Source of the DNA: an uncultured Collinsella sp. | Lineage (GTDB): Bacteria > Actinomycetota > Coriobacteriia > Coriobacteriales > Coriobacteriaceae | DNA: 64,000 nucleotides | Reading direction: 5' to 3' | NCBI GenBank assembly: GCA_934621295.1 | Contig: CAKTVB010000001.1 | Coordinates: 186,001-250,000, forward strand | Shown here: one piece after another, positions 6,764-14,580 of the stretch | Position numbering within the stretch: the first letter of the stretch is position 1 | How the letters are laid out: each line of letters opens with the position of its first letter | Notes under the pieces: generated by a model | What the model saw: only the letters and a program-made list of their open reading frames with translations | What the model was told of the DNA's origin: nothing | Database searches by the model: none | Program-made: the position numbers and the translations under genes

Positions 6764-8047
6764 ATGCTCGATATCAAATTCGTTCGAGAGAATCCCGATG
6801 CTATCGACGAGGCCATGGCCAATCGCCAGACTTCGTGGGATCGTCAGAAGTTCTTTGAGATGGATGACGAGCGTCGTCAGGTCATCGTCGAGGTCGAGGA
6901 GCTTCAGGCTACGCGCAACGCCGAGTCCAAGAAGATCGGTGCCCTGATGAAGGAGGGCAAGAAGGACGAGGCCGAGGCTGCCAAGGAGGCCGTGCGCGAG
7001 GTTAACGAGAAGATCGACGGCCTTGCCGAGCGCCGTACTCAGATCGAGGCCGACCTGACCGATTTCATGGCTCACCTGCCCAACATTCCGTGTGAGGCCA
7101 CCCCGTACGGCAAGGATGAGGACGAGAATATCGAGCGTCGCCGTTGGGGCACCCCGCGTGAGTTCGATTTCGAGTTCAAGGCTCACTGGGATCTGGGTAC
7201 CGACCTCAACATTCTCGATTTCGAGCGCGGCAATAAGCTCTCGGGTAGCCGTTTCACCGTTCTCGGTGGCGCTGGTGCCCGTCTTGAGCGTGCGCTCATC
7301 AACTTCTTTGTGGACACGCACACGAGCCGTGGCTTCAAAGAGTGGTGGCCGCCTATCGTCGTTAAGCGCCAGACCATGTTCGGCACGGGCCAGCTGCCCA
7401 AGTTCGAGGACGACGCCTATCATGTGTCGGGCGACAACTTCTTGATCCCCACCGCCGAGGTCGTGCTTACCAACCTGCATGCTGGCGAGGTGCTCGACGC
7501 CGACACGCTGCCGCGCCGCTACACCGCTTTCACTCCGTGCTTCCGCGAGGAGGCCGGCTCTGCTGGCCGTGACACCCGCGGTATCATCCGCCAGCATGAG
7601 TTCGATAAGGTCGAGATGGTCAAATTCGCCAAGCCCGAGGAATCCGACGCCGAGCTCGAGAGCATGACTGCCGAGGCTGAGTATCTGCTGCAGCAGCTGG
7701 GCCTTCCGTATCGTGTGATCAGCCTGTGCACGGGTGATCTTGGCTTCTCGGCCCGTCAGACCTATGACGTCGAGGTCTGGCTGCCCAGCTACAACGCGTA
7801 CAAGGAGATTTCTTCTTGCTCCAACTGCGGTGACTTCCAGGCGCGTCGCGCCAACATCAAGTATCGCGACCCTGCCAACTTCAAGGGTTCGCGCTACCTG
7901 CACACCCTTAACGGCTCTGGCCTGCCGGCCGGCCGTACCATGGCAGCCATTCTGGAGAACTATCAGAACGAGGACGGTACGGTGACCATTCCCGAGGTAT
8001 TGCGTCCCTACATGGGCGGCATGGAGAAGATCGTGCCCGAGGCATAA
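6764..8047 (+). CDS. serS: serine--tRNA ligase
   Basis: This 427-residue class II aminoacyl-tRNA synthetase charges tRNA-Ser with serine. The N-terminal part (about residues 1-110, beginning MLDIKFVRENPDAI) is the long coiled-coil arm that contacts the tRNA. Motif 2 is seen as FTPCFREEAGSAGRDTRG, and motif 3 as GSGLPAGRTMAAILEN near the C-terminus. The start is ATG 6764 with GGAGG six bases upstream, which gives the usual family length. It is monocistronic, with a terminator candidate at 8076. No T-box leader is recognisable upstream. Confidence 0.97.
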   Translation: MLDIKFVRENPDAIDEAMANRQTSWDRQKFFEMDDERRQVIVEVEELQATRNAESKKIGALMKEGKKDEAEAAKEAVREVNEKIDGLAERRTQIEADLTDFMAHLPNIPCEATPYGKDEDENIERRRWGTPREFDFEFKAHWDLGTDLNILDFERGNKLSGSRFTVLGGAGARLERALINFFVDTHTSRGFKEWWPPIVVKRQTMFGTGQLPKFEDDAYHVSGDNFLIPTAEVVLTNLHAGEVLDADTLPRRYTAFTPCFREEAGSAGRDTRGIIRQHEFDKVEMVKFAKPEESDAELESMTAEAEYLLQQLGLPYRVISLCTGDLGFSARQTYDVEVWLPSYNAYKEISSCSNCGDFQARRANIKYRDPANFKGSRYLHTLNGSGLPAGRTMAAILENYQNEDGTVTIPEVLRPYMGGMEKIVPEA

Positions 8048-8075
8048 GGCTTCTTGCAAACATATCGCATGCTTG

Positions 8076-8112
8076 GCGGCGGAGTTCCATGAGGGCTTCG
8101 CCGCTTTTGTTT
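8076..8112 (+). terminator. probable terminator of serS
   Basis: GCGGCGGA (8076-8083) pairs with TTCGCCGC (8097-8104), and TTTTGTTT follows. Confidence 0.55.
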
Positions 8113-8231
8113 GCCGCGTGTTCCGCGGCGCTTCGAGGGAGGTTTTGGCAGCGAGAAAAGCTGCCCATCCGTGTGGGGGCGCTGAATCGGGCGCACTTTC
8201 TGTCCTATAAGACGGGAAGTGCGGGACATAA

Positions 8232-8275
8232 GCAAAAAAGAAGCCCGATTCCCGGGGGGAGGCGGGAATCGGGCC
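8232..8275 (-). terminator. intrinsic terminator of the lipoprotein pair
   Basis: On the minus strand a 12-bp perfect stem (arms 8243-8254 and 8263-8274, core CCCGATTCCCG) is followed by TTCTTTTTTGC. It lies 60 bp after the stop of the second lipoprotein gene. Confidence 0.85.
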
Positions 8276-8337
8276 CTGCTCGCGCACTCAGGCTGCCCTG
8301 CGGGCTACCCTGCGTGCGGTGTCATGCTGGAGTGGCG

Positions 8338-8988
8338 TTACTTTCTCGTTCCGGAGATAACAAGCCCATTCTCCTCGCAGAGGTCCTTGATGCTAATGTC
8401 CATGGCCTCAAGCTTCTTTTCCTCAAGATCTTCTTCGCAGAACTCGATGGACTCGAGGAATGCCTTGCAGGCGGGATCGTCGGTGGTCGCCATGAAGAGG
8501 GTGATCTCGACGCTTCTTCCGGAGTTGGGAATATCGGTCACGAGGTGCATGCTTGGCGTCTTGTGCCAGGTGAAGTTGACGGTCTTCCAGGTGTACCTGC
8601 CAATGGTCACGTCTTCTCCGCGTTCGTAGCCGTCGCGGTCCGCGTCTCTGTTGGCAACCTCCTCAGCGTTCTTTGTGGAGCTCACGCCAAAGGAGATGAC
8701 TTTGTTGCTGTCCTCGATGCCGTTGAAGAGGATTTCGGACACGTTGCCATCGCTTCCGCTACGCGCCCACACGTCGTAGCCTTCGGGCGCGTAGGCCTTG
8801 AACCACGTAAAGTCGATACGGTCATCGGCGGGCTTTTTGGACTCCTTCTTTTCGGTCGCCTGTTTAGGGGTGCTGCCAGCGTCGCTGCCGGCGGGCTTGG
8901 CGGTGTTGCCGCCGTTGCAGCCCATGAGGGCCATGCTCAGGGCAAGAGCCGCAACGCATACCGCCAATAGTTTCTTGGTAATCTTCAT
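8338..8988 (-). CDS. predicted lipoprotein (paralogue 1 of a tandem pair)
   Basis: This 216-residue secreted lipoprotein starts with MKITKKLLAVC, has a hydrophobic signal segment and a lipobox ending LMGC, followed by a low-complexity linker of about 40 residues. The conserved domain begins DDRIDFTWFKAYAPEGYDVW and continues through TIGRYTWKTVNFTW. I chose ATG 8988 over an upstream ATG because the signal peptide starts there and AGGACGAGG precedes it. It is closely related to the gene just upstream at 9079-9711, which suggests a recent tandem duplication. The role is unknown; surface display or ligand binding is plausible. Confidence 0.8.
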   Translation of the reverse strand: MKITKKLLAVCVAALALSMALMGCNGGNTAKPAGSDAGSTPKQATEKKESKKPADDRIDFTWFKAYAPEGYDVWARSGSDGNVSEILFNGIEDSNKVISFGVSSTKNAEEVANRDADRDGYERGEDVTIGRYTWKTVNFTWHKTPSMHLVTDIPNSGRSVEITLFMATTDDPACKAFLESIEFCEEDLEEKKLEAMDISIKDLCEENGLVISGTRK

Positions 8989-9035
8989 AGGTCCTCGTCC
9001 TTTCTTGCTCGTCCCTCTCCGCTTATCCTGCAGAT

Positions 9036-9771
9036 CGTTGTGTGGAGCAACGTCTGCCTTACCCACATGAACTACGGGCTACTTTCCCGGCTTGTACTCA
9101 GTGAGACCGTTTTCCTTGCACAGGTCTGCAATGCTGATGTTCTTGGCCTCGTTGTGTGCCTCTTCGAGGTTCTCGGGGAACTCGAGGGACTCGAGGAATG
9201 CCTTGACGGCAGGGTCGTCGGGAGTCGTCATGAACAGGTAGATGACAACGCTTTGGCCGGTGTCGGGAATCTCGGCGATCAGCTCGACGCTCGGCGTATC
9301 GTTCCAGGTGAAGTTGACAGTTTTCCAGGTGTACTTGCCGATCGTGATATCTTCGCCTGCAGTGTAGCCATCGCTGTCAGTTTCATCGGCAACGAGCGTC
9401 TCGGCGTCGTCGGACTCGACATCAAAGGAGATGGACTTGTCGCTCTCTTCGACATTCTTGAAGCAGATGCTGCCAACAAAGCCGCCGTCACCGGTGTCGG
9501 ACCAGATGTCATAGCCCTCGGGCACAGAGGCCTTAAACCACGTAAAGTCGACGCGGTCGTCGGCAGGCTTGTTGGATTCCTTTTGTTCGGCGGCTCCTGT
9601 GGAGGCGCTCCCGCCACCGGAAGAGCTCGTGCCGCTGTTGCAGCCCATCAGGGCCATGCTCAAGGTGAGAGCTGCGACACACGCCGCCAGTAGCTTCTTG
9701 GAGATCTTCATAGGTCCTCGTCCTTCCATGTGCATTTCATTTCGACCCATGGGTCGTTGTGTGGATCAACG
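9036..9771. repeat. duplicated leader motif upstream of both lipoprotein genes
   Basis: CGTTG-N7-CAACG occurs at 9036-9052 and 9755-9771, each 44-48 bp before a lipoprotein start. Flanking bases are also shared, including the TGTGGA core. Each copy may be a 5' UTR hairpin or a regulator site copied along with the gene. The coordinates span both copies. Confidence 0.5.
9079..9711 (-). CDS. predicted lipoprotein (paralogue 2 of a tandem pair)
   Basis: This 210-residue lipoprotein has the same layout as its downstream neighbour: MKISKKLLAAC, signal segment, LMGC lipobox, serine/glycine-rich linker, then the domain DDRVDFTWFKASVPEGYDIW through YTWKTVNFTW to a C-terminal AFLESLEF and a DLCKENGL-type end. 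The start at 9711 is supported by AGGACGAGG and by the signal peptide. Short leader sequences upstream of both genes also match (inverted repeats at 9036-9052 and 9755-9771), so the duplicated unit includes regulatory DNA. The function is unknown. Confidence 0.8.
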   Translation of the reverse strand: MKISKKLLAACVAALTLSMALMGCNSGTSSSGGGSASTGAAEQKESNKPADDRVDFTWFKASVPEGYDIWSDTGDGGFVGSICFKNVEESDKSISFDVESDDAETLVADETDSDGYTAGEDITIGKYTWKTVNFTWNDTPSVELIAEIPDTGQSVVIYLFMTTPDDPAVKAFLESLEFPENLEEAHNEAKNISIADLCKENGLTEYKPGK

Positions 9772-10005
9772 GGTGCCGCCATGGGTCCTTCTCACTTATG
9801 AGGCTATCGGCCAGAGGCTATTTTGGAAGTGCCTTGGGTCCCGAATGCATCGCGCAAAGCGTCACAAACGTCCCATTTGTGAAAATGAAGGTGCGATGCG
9901 AAATCAACCGAGGGGCGCATTTTGATCAAGTGCCTTATTTACCTGCGCTTTAGATGTTTTGCATGCGTTCAGCGAAAAATTTTTTGACTTTTAGAAAAGT
10001 TTTTC

Positions 10006-10034
10006 TTGACGCGACCTAGGGGCGATGGCATTAT
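10006..10034 (+). promoter_or_regulatory. promoter of tRNA-Arg
   Basis: A -35 box TTGACG (10006-10011), a 17-bp spacer and a -10 box CATTAT (10029-10034, followed by AAAT) end about 12 bp before the tRNA. The DNA just upstream is A+T-rich (9971-10004), like an UP element. The preceding 240 bp (9772-10005) hold no recognisable gene. Confidence 0.65.
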
Positions 10035-10046
10035 AAATAGCGCGCT

Positions 10047-10123
10047 GCGGCATTAGCTCAGCTGGATAGAGCGTTTGACTACGAATCAAAAGGTCATAGG
10101 TTCGAATCCTATATGCCGCACCA
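10047..10123 (+). tRNA. tRNA-Arg (anticodon ACG)
   Basis: The acceptor stem GCGGCAT pairs with ATGCCGC. The D-arm GCTCAGCTGGATAGAGC, the anticodon arm TTTGA-CTACGAA-TCAAA (anticodon ACG, read as ICG) and the T-arm ATAGG-TTCGAAT-CCTAT are all present, and CCA is encoded. Confidence 0.96.
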
Positions 10124-10134
10124 ACCGAATGTTA

Positions 10135-10160
10135 GGCCCCCAGCAATGGGGGCTTTTCTT
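10135..10160 (+). terminator. intrinsic terminator of tRNA-Arg
   Basis: GCCCCC (10136-10141) pairs with GGGGGC (10148-10153), and TTTTCTTTT follows. Confidence 0.85.
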
Positions 10161-10291
10161 TTATCGCGGTGTTTTGCCCCGCCTGTGACGGGCTTGGTGG
10201 CGCCGGCCCTGATTCTATGTTTTCGACAGCTTGAGTGCGATTTGGAACGCAGGACCGGTTCCAGATTTTCTTGGGGTGAGTCCCCCTGGAG

Positions 10292-10475
10292 TGGCGGAAA
10301 AATCAAAATATGTACGATAGGCCTGTCTGTTTTTAGACATGTATAGCTCCCAGAATGAATCGTAGGACCTTCATGACGGCCATGAGCGACCTTCATGGTT
10401 CGCCATGAGGCCTGTTGGGCCTTCGTTTGCCTAAAAACGTTTTCCTGAATCGTACATATTTTGATTTTTCCGCCA
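10292..10475. repeat. 183-bp palindromic intergenic element with perfect 27-bp terminal inverted repeats
   Basis: The arms 10292-10318 (starting TGGCGGAAAAATC) and 10449-10475 (ending GATTTTTCCGCCA) are exact reverse complements. Pairing continues imperfectly inwards around TTTTTAG (about 10332-10338) and CTAAAAA (about 10431-10437). The centre carries two similar copies of a CTTCATG...GCCATGAG motif (about 10369-10387 and 10391-10409). There is no open frame of note and no clear target-site duplication. The layout fits a miniature inverted-repeat element or a large structured RNA. It lies in the gene-free stretch 10161-10714. Confidence 0.75.
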
Positions 10476-10714
10476 GAATGCACGGGCCGGCCTGCGGAAA
10501 ATGTCGAAATAGCTCGGTCGGCCCGTTTTTTATTCAAATCGATTACCGTTTTATGCATTTATGTTGTCCATGAGGTAGGCAGCCCCGTCCCCCGTGCTCA
10601 AAGCCACCGACTGCCGGACGCTTTGGGCGCGGGGTTTAACATCGAACGTATGATGAGTGTGGAACATTTCGCTGCCAGCACATTACCGGTGGCCAAAATA
10701 AGAAGGACGAGGCA

Positions 10715-13147
10715 ATGCAGGCAGCTCGTTACAAACTGGGCCTACTGACAGGCAAAAAGCGCTTCACGCATATGCCCGAGCAACTTGACGACGAAACGTA
10801 CGGCACGATATCCGGCGCGTTTGGCAAGGATGCTGAGGAGGCCTGCTATGTTGTTCGGTTTGTTGGCCGATCGCAGGTCGAGATTTTGGGCTATGTCAAC
10901 ATGTCCGGCGAAGTGTATCGTACGTGTGCTCCGGTGAAGGATGCGGCGCTTCCAGACGCTCCCGATCTGGTGATTCGAAAAAGCCCCGATGCAGAGTCGG
11001 GCTCGATTAGCGTGCTTGATGAGCATGGGCGTTTGCGTCGAATTTCACGCTTCAAAGGTGCTGTAGAAGGCACGATGCGCGAGAACGCCGACGAGCCCAC
11101 TTGGAATTCGAAACGCAGTCTTCGCTATGGTGACTTCTTGGCGTCGCTTTATCTGCGCTACTGCGTCTTTGGAGCATCGGGAACCGGCGCCATAGCCCCT
11201 GGAAGCTCGAATGCTGAACATGAACGTTTTGATATCGAGATGTATGCGCTTGATGAGCCTATCGAGCTGTTTCGTGGCTTTGCATCTACCTCTCTCCCGG
11301 ACGCCATTGACGCGCTGCTGTATCGCATTGAGAGTAATCAAAATCCCTGCGGTCTGGAACTGTATACAAAGCGTCTGATGGGCGAGGTGGATCTTTCCTG
11401 CTTGCGCACTTGCTCGGTAAAAACGACGCTCACGCTCGCGCGCATTGAGCGCACGCGTAGTTTCTTCGTAAACTTCGATCGCTCGGGATTGTCGCGTCAC
11501 GAGGTAGAGACGGTGCTTTCTGTCGAGACGGTTCTGAATCGCCTTTCTCGCATACTCGATCGCATGGGGGCGGGCATGGCGCCTGCCTCTATGTCGCCAA
11601 GTGAGGAAGACTGCTCGAGGATCGATCGGCGTATCTTCGACGAGACGACGGGGCAAGTTACGCAGTTGCTAAAACAGCTGTCGGAGCCGAATCCATGGGC
11701 GATGCCGGGAACGGTTCAATGCGTGCCCGGGGGCGAATGGGATGTTCGAACGCGATTTGCACGCCTTGCGGAGGGAATCAACATCACCACGCGTCTCGAT
11801 TATCGATTTGATGTCGATGTATCCCGTGGTGCCATGCGCGTGCAGTTCATGCAGCCGCCTTGTGCCACTATGCCTCGCTCGTTCTACGATGAACCTTCGG
11901 GCAAGTGGGTCGAATGCGATGAAGATAGAACTCGAGAGCTGCGCGCCGAGCTTCTAGCGCGCGTGGTCCTTACGCTGGCGGCGGCCTGTTTTGTGGCAGG
12001 GCTCAATATCGAGCGTTGCCTTGTGCAGATTGATCCATTGCTTGAGGGCGAACGGTCCGAGGAGAGGCATCCGGTGTGCGTCTACGAGTTCATGCGCTCG
12101 GCGTACATGGCCAGGTGGTGCGAGTTCGCCAAGCGGCTCGATGCCAAGCCCTTCGAAGGTGCTCCGTGCCTGAAGGGGCTGGAAGAATCGATATATGCCG
12201 GTGAGGAAGCTTGGCCTGCAGTTGATGAGCGCAAGGTGGCGCCGGCAAACGATACGCGCGTGCTGCCGGAATCGTTGCGCGCGCTGCTTTTGGCAGACAC
12301 GGCTGCAGAGCTCGAGGTGATGGAAAGCTCCGACGACCCACACGTCAAGCGGGTAGTGGAGCTTCGGGCACTCATGCGCACCGATCCTGCTGCGGCGTCG
12401 AAAGGTTTTGCCGGGCTCGTCGATGAGCTCGAGGCGGCATGCGCGCTGGAAGAGCTTACGGCAACGGGTCCGGTCGAGTCTCAGTTCTGTGAGAACTATC
12501 TTGCGCGTTTGGTGCTTCCCCTCACGGAGGACGATGGCGACATCCGCATTCTGCGCGTGCCGGACGCCCTTTACTTTGCTCAGTATGAGCTGTGCAATCT
12601 CTATGCGCAGGCAGGCGATTTGGAGGCTTTGTTGCCGCAGGCGCGCAAGCTCTACGATATGGCGAAGTCCTCCATGCAGGCGCATTTTTCGCTTATCAAC
12701 GTTCTTGCTCAGCTTGAGCGTTTCGAAGAGGTCGTTGAGGTGGGAAAGCACGCGGCGCGTCTTGCGCACGATCGCGCCTCCATCGGCTATCTGTTCTATC
12801 GCGTGGCGTTTGCCTATTGGAATTTGGGCGATAGACAAATGGCGCTGGCATGTTATCGGCTCATTCCTCGCGGCGAGGAGATTGGGCCTACAGCGCAAGA
12901 GGAAATGCGGGCGCTTATGGCTGAGATGGAAGTCTCGGAGCCGCCTTCGTTTGAAGATGCGGTTGCTACTGTCGAACGGGCGGGAATTGCCTTGCCACCC
13001 ACAGAGGAAGTTTCGAACTTTATTGCCGATTTGGCAGTTCTGCTGGTCGATAATGGCTTCTTTTTCTTGGGCACGCGCTGCGTCTATCAGATGTGGCATG
13101 CACGCGGCAGCGACGATTTGAGCGTGCTGAGCAGGTCTTTGCAGTAG
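10715..13147 (+). CDS. large TPR-like repeat protein of unknown function
   Basis: This 810-residue protein appears soluble, with no signal peptide or membrane helix. The start is ATG 10715 with AAGGA about eight bases upstream. The N-terminal 500 residues show no motif that I recognise. The segment from about 617 to 745 is alpha-helical and looks like tetratricopeptide repeats (for example ALYFAQYELCNLYAQAGDLE, then FSLINVLAQLERFEEVVEVG and YLFYRVAFAYWNLGDRQMAL). TPR regions usually bind partner proteins. It is transcribed alone, between the palindromic element and tRNA-Ser. No function is proposed. Confidence 0.75.
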   Translation: MQAARYKLGLLTGKKRFTHMPEQLDDETYGTISGAFGKDAEEACYVVRFVGRSQVEILGYVNMSGEVYRTCAPVKDAALPDAPDLVIRKSPDAESGSISVLDEHGRLRRISRFKGAVEGTMRENADEPTWNSKRSLRYGDFLASLYLRYCVFGASGTGAIAPGSSNAEHERFDIEMYALDEPIELFRGFASTSLPDAIDALLYRIESNQNPCGLELYTKRLMGEVDLSCLRTCSVKTTLTLARIERTRSFFVNFDRSGLSRHEVETVLSVETVLNRLSRILDRMGAGMAPASMSPSEEDCSRIDRRIFDETTGQVTQLLKQLSEPNPWAMPGTVQCVPGGEWDVRTRFARLAEGINITTRLDYRFDVDVSRGAMRVQFMQPPCATMPRSFYDEPSGKWVECDEDRTRELRAELLARVVLTLAAACFVAGLNIERCLVQIDPLLEGERSEERHPVCVYEFMRSAYMARWCEFAKRLDAKPFEGAPCLKGLEESIYAGEEAWPAVDERKVAPANDTRVLPESLRALLLADTAAELEVMESSDDPHVKRVVELRALMRTDPAAASKGFAGLVDELEAACALEELTATGPVESQFCENYLARLVLPLTEDDGDIRILRVPDALYFAQYELCNLYAQAGDLEALLPQARKLYDMAKSSMQAHFSLINVLAQLERFEEVVEVGKHAARLAHDRASIGYLFYRVAFAYWNLGDRQMALACYRLIPRGEEIGPTAQEEMRALMAEMEVSEPPSFEDAVATVERAGIALPPTEEVSNFIADLAVLLVDNGFFFLGTRCVYQMWHARGSDDLSVLSRSLQ

Positions 13148-13206
13148 ATTGAGCATGGTGTCGCTATGTATCTGCAGGGGAATTCTGAAGACTTGCATTT
13201 CTTTTC

Positions 13207-13236
13207 TTGTACTGTTGGGGCCGAGTAGGGTATGAT
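13207..13236 (+). promoter_or_regulatory. promoter of tRNA-Ser
   Basis: A -35 box TTGTAC (13207-13212), an 18-bp spacer and a -10 box TATGAT (13231-13236) end 14 bp before the tRNA. Confidence 0.65.
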
Positions 13237-13250
13237 AATACGGCTGTTAC

Positions 13251-13341
13251 GGAGAGCTGACCGAGAGGCCGAAGGTGCTCGCCTGCTAAGCGAGTATGCC
13301 CCAAAAGGGCATCTGGGGTTCGAATCCCCAGCTCTCCGCCA
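13251..13341 (+). tRNA. tRNA-Ser (anticodon GCT)
   Basis: The acceptor stem GGAGAGC pairs with GCTCTCC. The anticodon arm CTCGC-CTGCTAA-GCGAG (anticodon GCT), a long variable arm around GCCCCAAAAGGGC, and the T-arm CTGGGG-TTCGAAT-CCCCAG are present, and CCA is encoded. It is a class II serine tRNA. Confidence 0.96.
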
Positions 13342-13352
13342 GTTTGACTTGG

Positions 13353-13383
13353 AAAGGACGTCCACCCGGGCGTCCTTTTTCCG
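13353..13383 (+). terminator. intrinsic terminator of tRNA-Ser
   Basis: AAAGGACG (13353-13360) pairs with CGTCCTTT (13371-13378), and a T-run follows. Confidence 0.85.
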
Positions 13384-13389
13384 TTTTGG

Positions 13390-13446
13390 AGGAAGCAGGG
13401 GATTCGAACCCGAGAGAGTGCGGAGCTGAGGCAACGCTCTCGCTTG
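13390..13446 (-). other. tRNA T-arm-like remnant after gluQ
   Basis: On the minus strand this stretch contains CGGGTTCGAATCCCC followed by TGCTTCCTCC, which looks like the T-arm and 3' acceptor strand of a tRNA. No matching D-arm, anticodon arm or 5' acceptor strand is found. It is probably a degenerate tRNA fragment between the tRNA-Ser terminator and the gluQ stop. Confidence 0.35.
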
Positions 13447-14427
13447 CTATGACGCGATGACGATATCGTCGCGATGTGCCCGGATGGCATCCCAGGAGAA
13501 TAGCTCAACTAGTTCCGTTGCGCTGCGCGGCTCGGCATCTGGGGTGATGCCCGCGAGATGCGCTATGTATCCCAAAAGTGCTTCGGGCGAGCCAAATCGC
13601 TCGCGAAGCTCGTCCATACCGCAATCGTGATCGCGCTTGGAAAGGCGGCGCCCGTCGGCAGCGACGAGCAACGGCACGTGAGCATAGCGCGGGTGAGGAT
13701 ATCCCAGCAGATTCTGCAAATACATCTGGCGCGGCGTGGATGAGAGCAGGTCGTTTCCGCGCACAACTTCGGTGACGCCCATGGCGGCGTCGTCAACTAC
13801 GACCGCAAGTTGATAGGCGAATATGCCGTCGCTGCGTCGGATGAGAAAATCGCCGCATTCGGCAGCAAGCGCCTCGCACTGCGCCCCGTAAACACGGTCG
13901 ACGAATTCGACGACATCGGAATCGTCCTCGACTCTGGGGACGCGCAGGCGTGTCGCTGGCGGCCGTGCGGCTGCGCGTAGCGCCGCCTCTGCCGGCGAGA
14001 GGCTTCGGCACGTGCCTGCATAGATGGGAGTGCCATCGCTCGCATGCGGTGCGCTTGCCGCGTGGAGCTCGGCCCTCGTGCAAAAGCAGGGATAGGTAAG
14101 CCCGGATGCAACGAGCCTGTCCAAGGCCTCCTCGTATAAGGCCGTGCGGTCTCGTTGATAGAAGGGGCCTTCGTCCCAGTCCAGGCCAAGCCAACGGAGG
14201 TCCTCGATAAAAAGATCGGACCACAGAGGATTGTGACAGCGAGCGTCGAGGTCCTCGATGCGCAGGACCATGCGCCCGCCCTGGCTTCGCACGGAAAGCC
14301 ATGCCATAAGGGCGGAGAAGATATTGCCCAGATGCATACGACCGGAGGGTGACGGCGCAAAGCGCCCCACGACGGGGGTATTGCGAGGTTCGCCCATGCA
14401 GCCGATATGTTCTTCGTTGAGTTCCAT
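13447..14427 (-). CDS. gluQ: glutamyl-Q tRNA(Asp) synthetase
   Basis: This protein of about 326 residues is related to the catalytic half of glutamyl-tRNA synthetase. It attaches glutamate to queuosine at the wobble position of tRNA-Asp. The HIGH-like motif is in GRFAPSPSGRMHLGN. The zinc ligands typical of GluQ are in CFCTR (two Cys) and, further on, YAGTC (Tyr and Cys). The KMSKS-like motif is RLSKRDHDCG. It has no anticodon-binding domain, as expected. The start is uncertain: ATG 14427 is used here, and ATG 14397 would give 316 residues. Neither has a strong ribosome site. Confidence 0.9.
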   Translation of the reverse strand: MELNEEHIGCMGEPRNTPVVGRFAPSPSGRMHLGNIFSALMAWLSVRSQGGRMVLRIEDLDARCHNPLWSDLFIEDLRWLGLDWDEGPFYQRDRTALYEEALDRLVASGLTYPCFCTRAELHAASAPHASDGTPIYAGTCRSLSPAEAALRAAARPPATRLRVPRVEDDSDVVEFVDRVYGAQCEALAAECGDFLIRRSDGIFAYQLAVVVDDAAMGVTEVVRGNDLLSSTPRQMYLQNLLGYPHPRYAHVPLLVAADGRRLSKRDHDCGMDELRERFGSPEALLGYIAHLAGITPDAEPRSATELVELFSWDAIRAHRDDIVIAS

Positions 14428-14580
14428 GTCGCCCAGTATAGAGGTTGGAGCGCGCCCGCGCTTGCTCGGCGCTATTTGATGTCTCGATGCTGAGTTTGGT
14501 TTTCGCCGCAATCTGGGTGAAAACGCGGAAACACATGCGGGTATACTGTGCTCTCAATGCTAAATGGAGGTGCATGCGCG

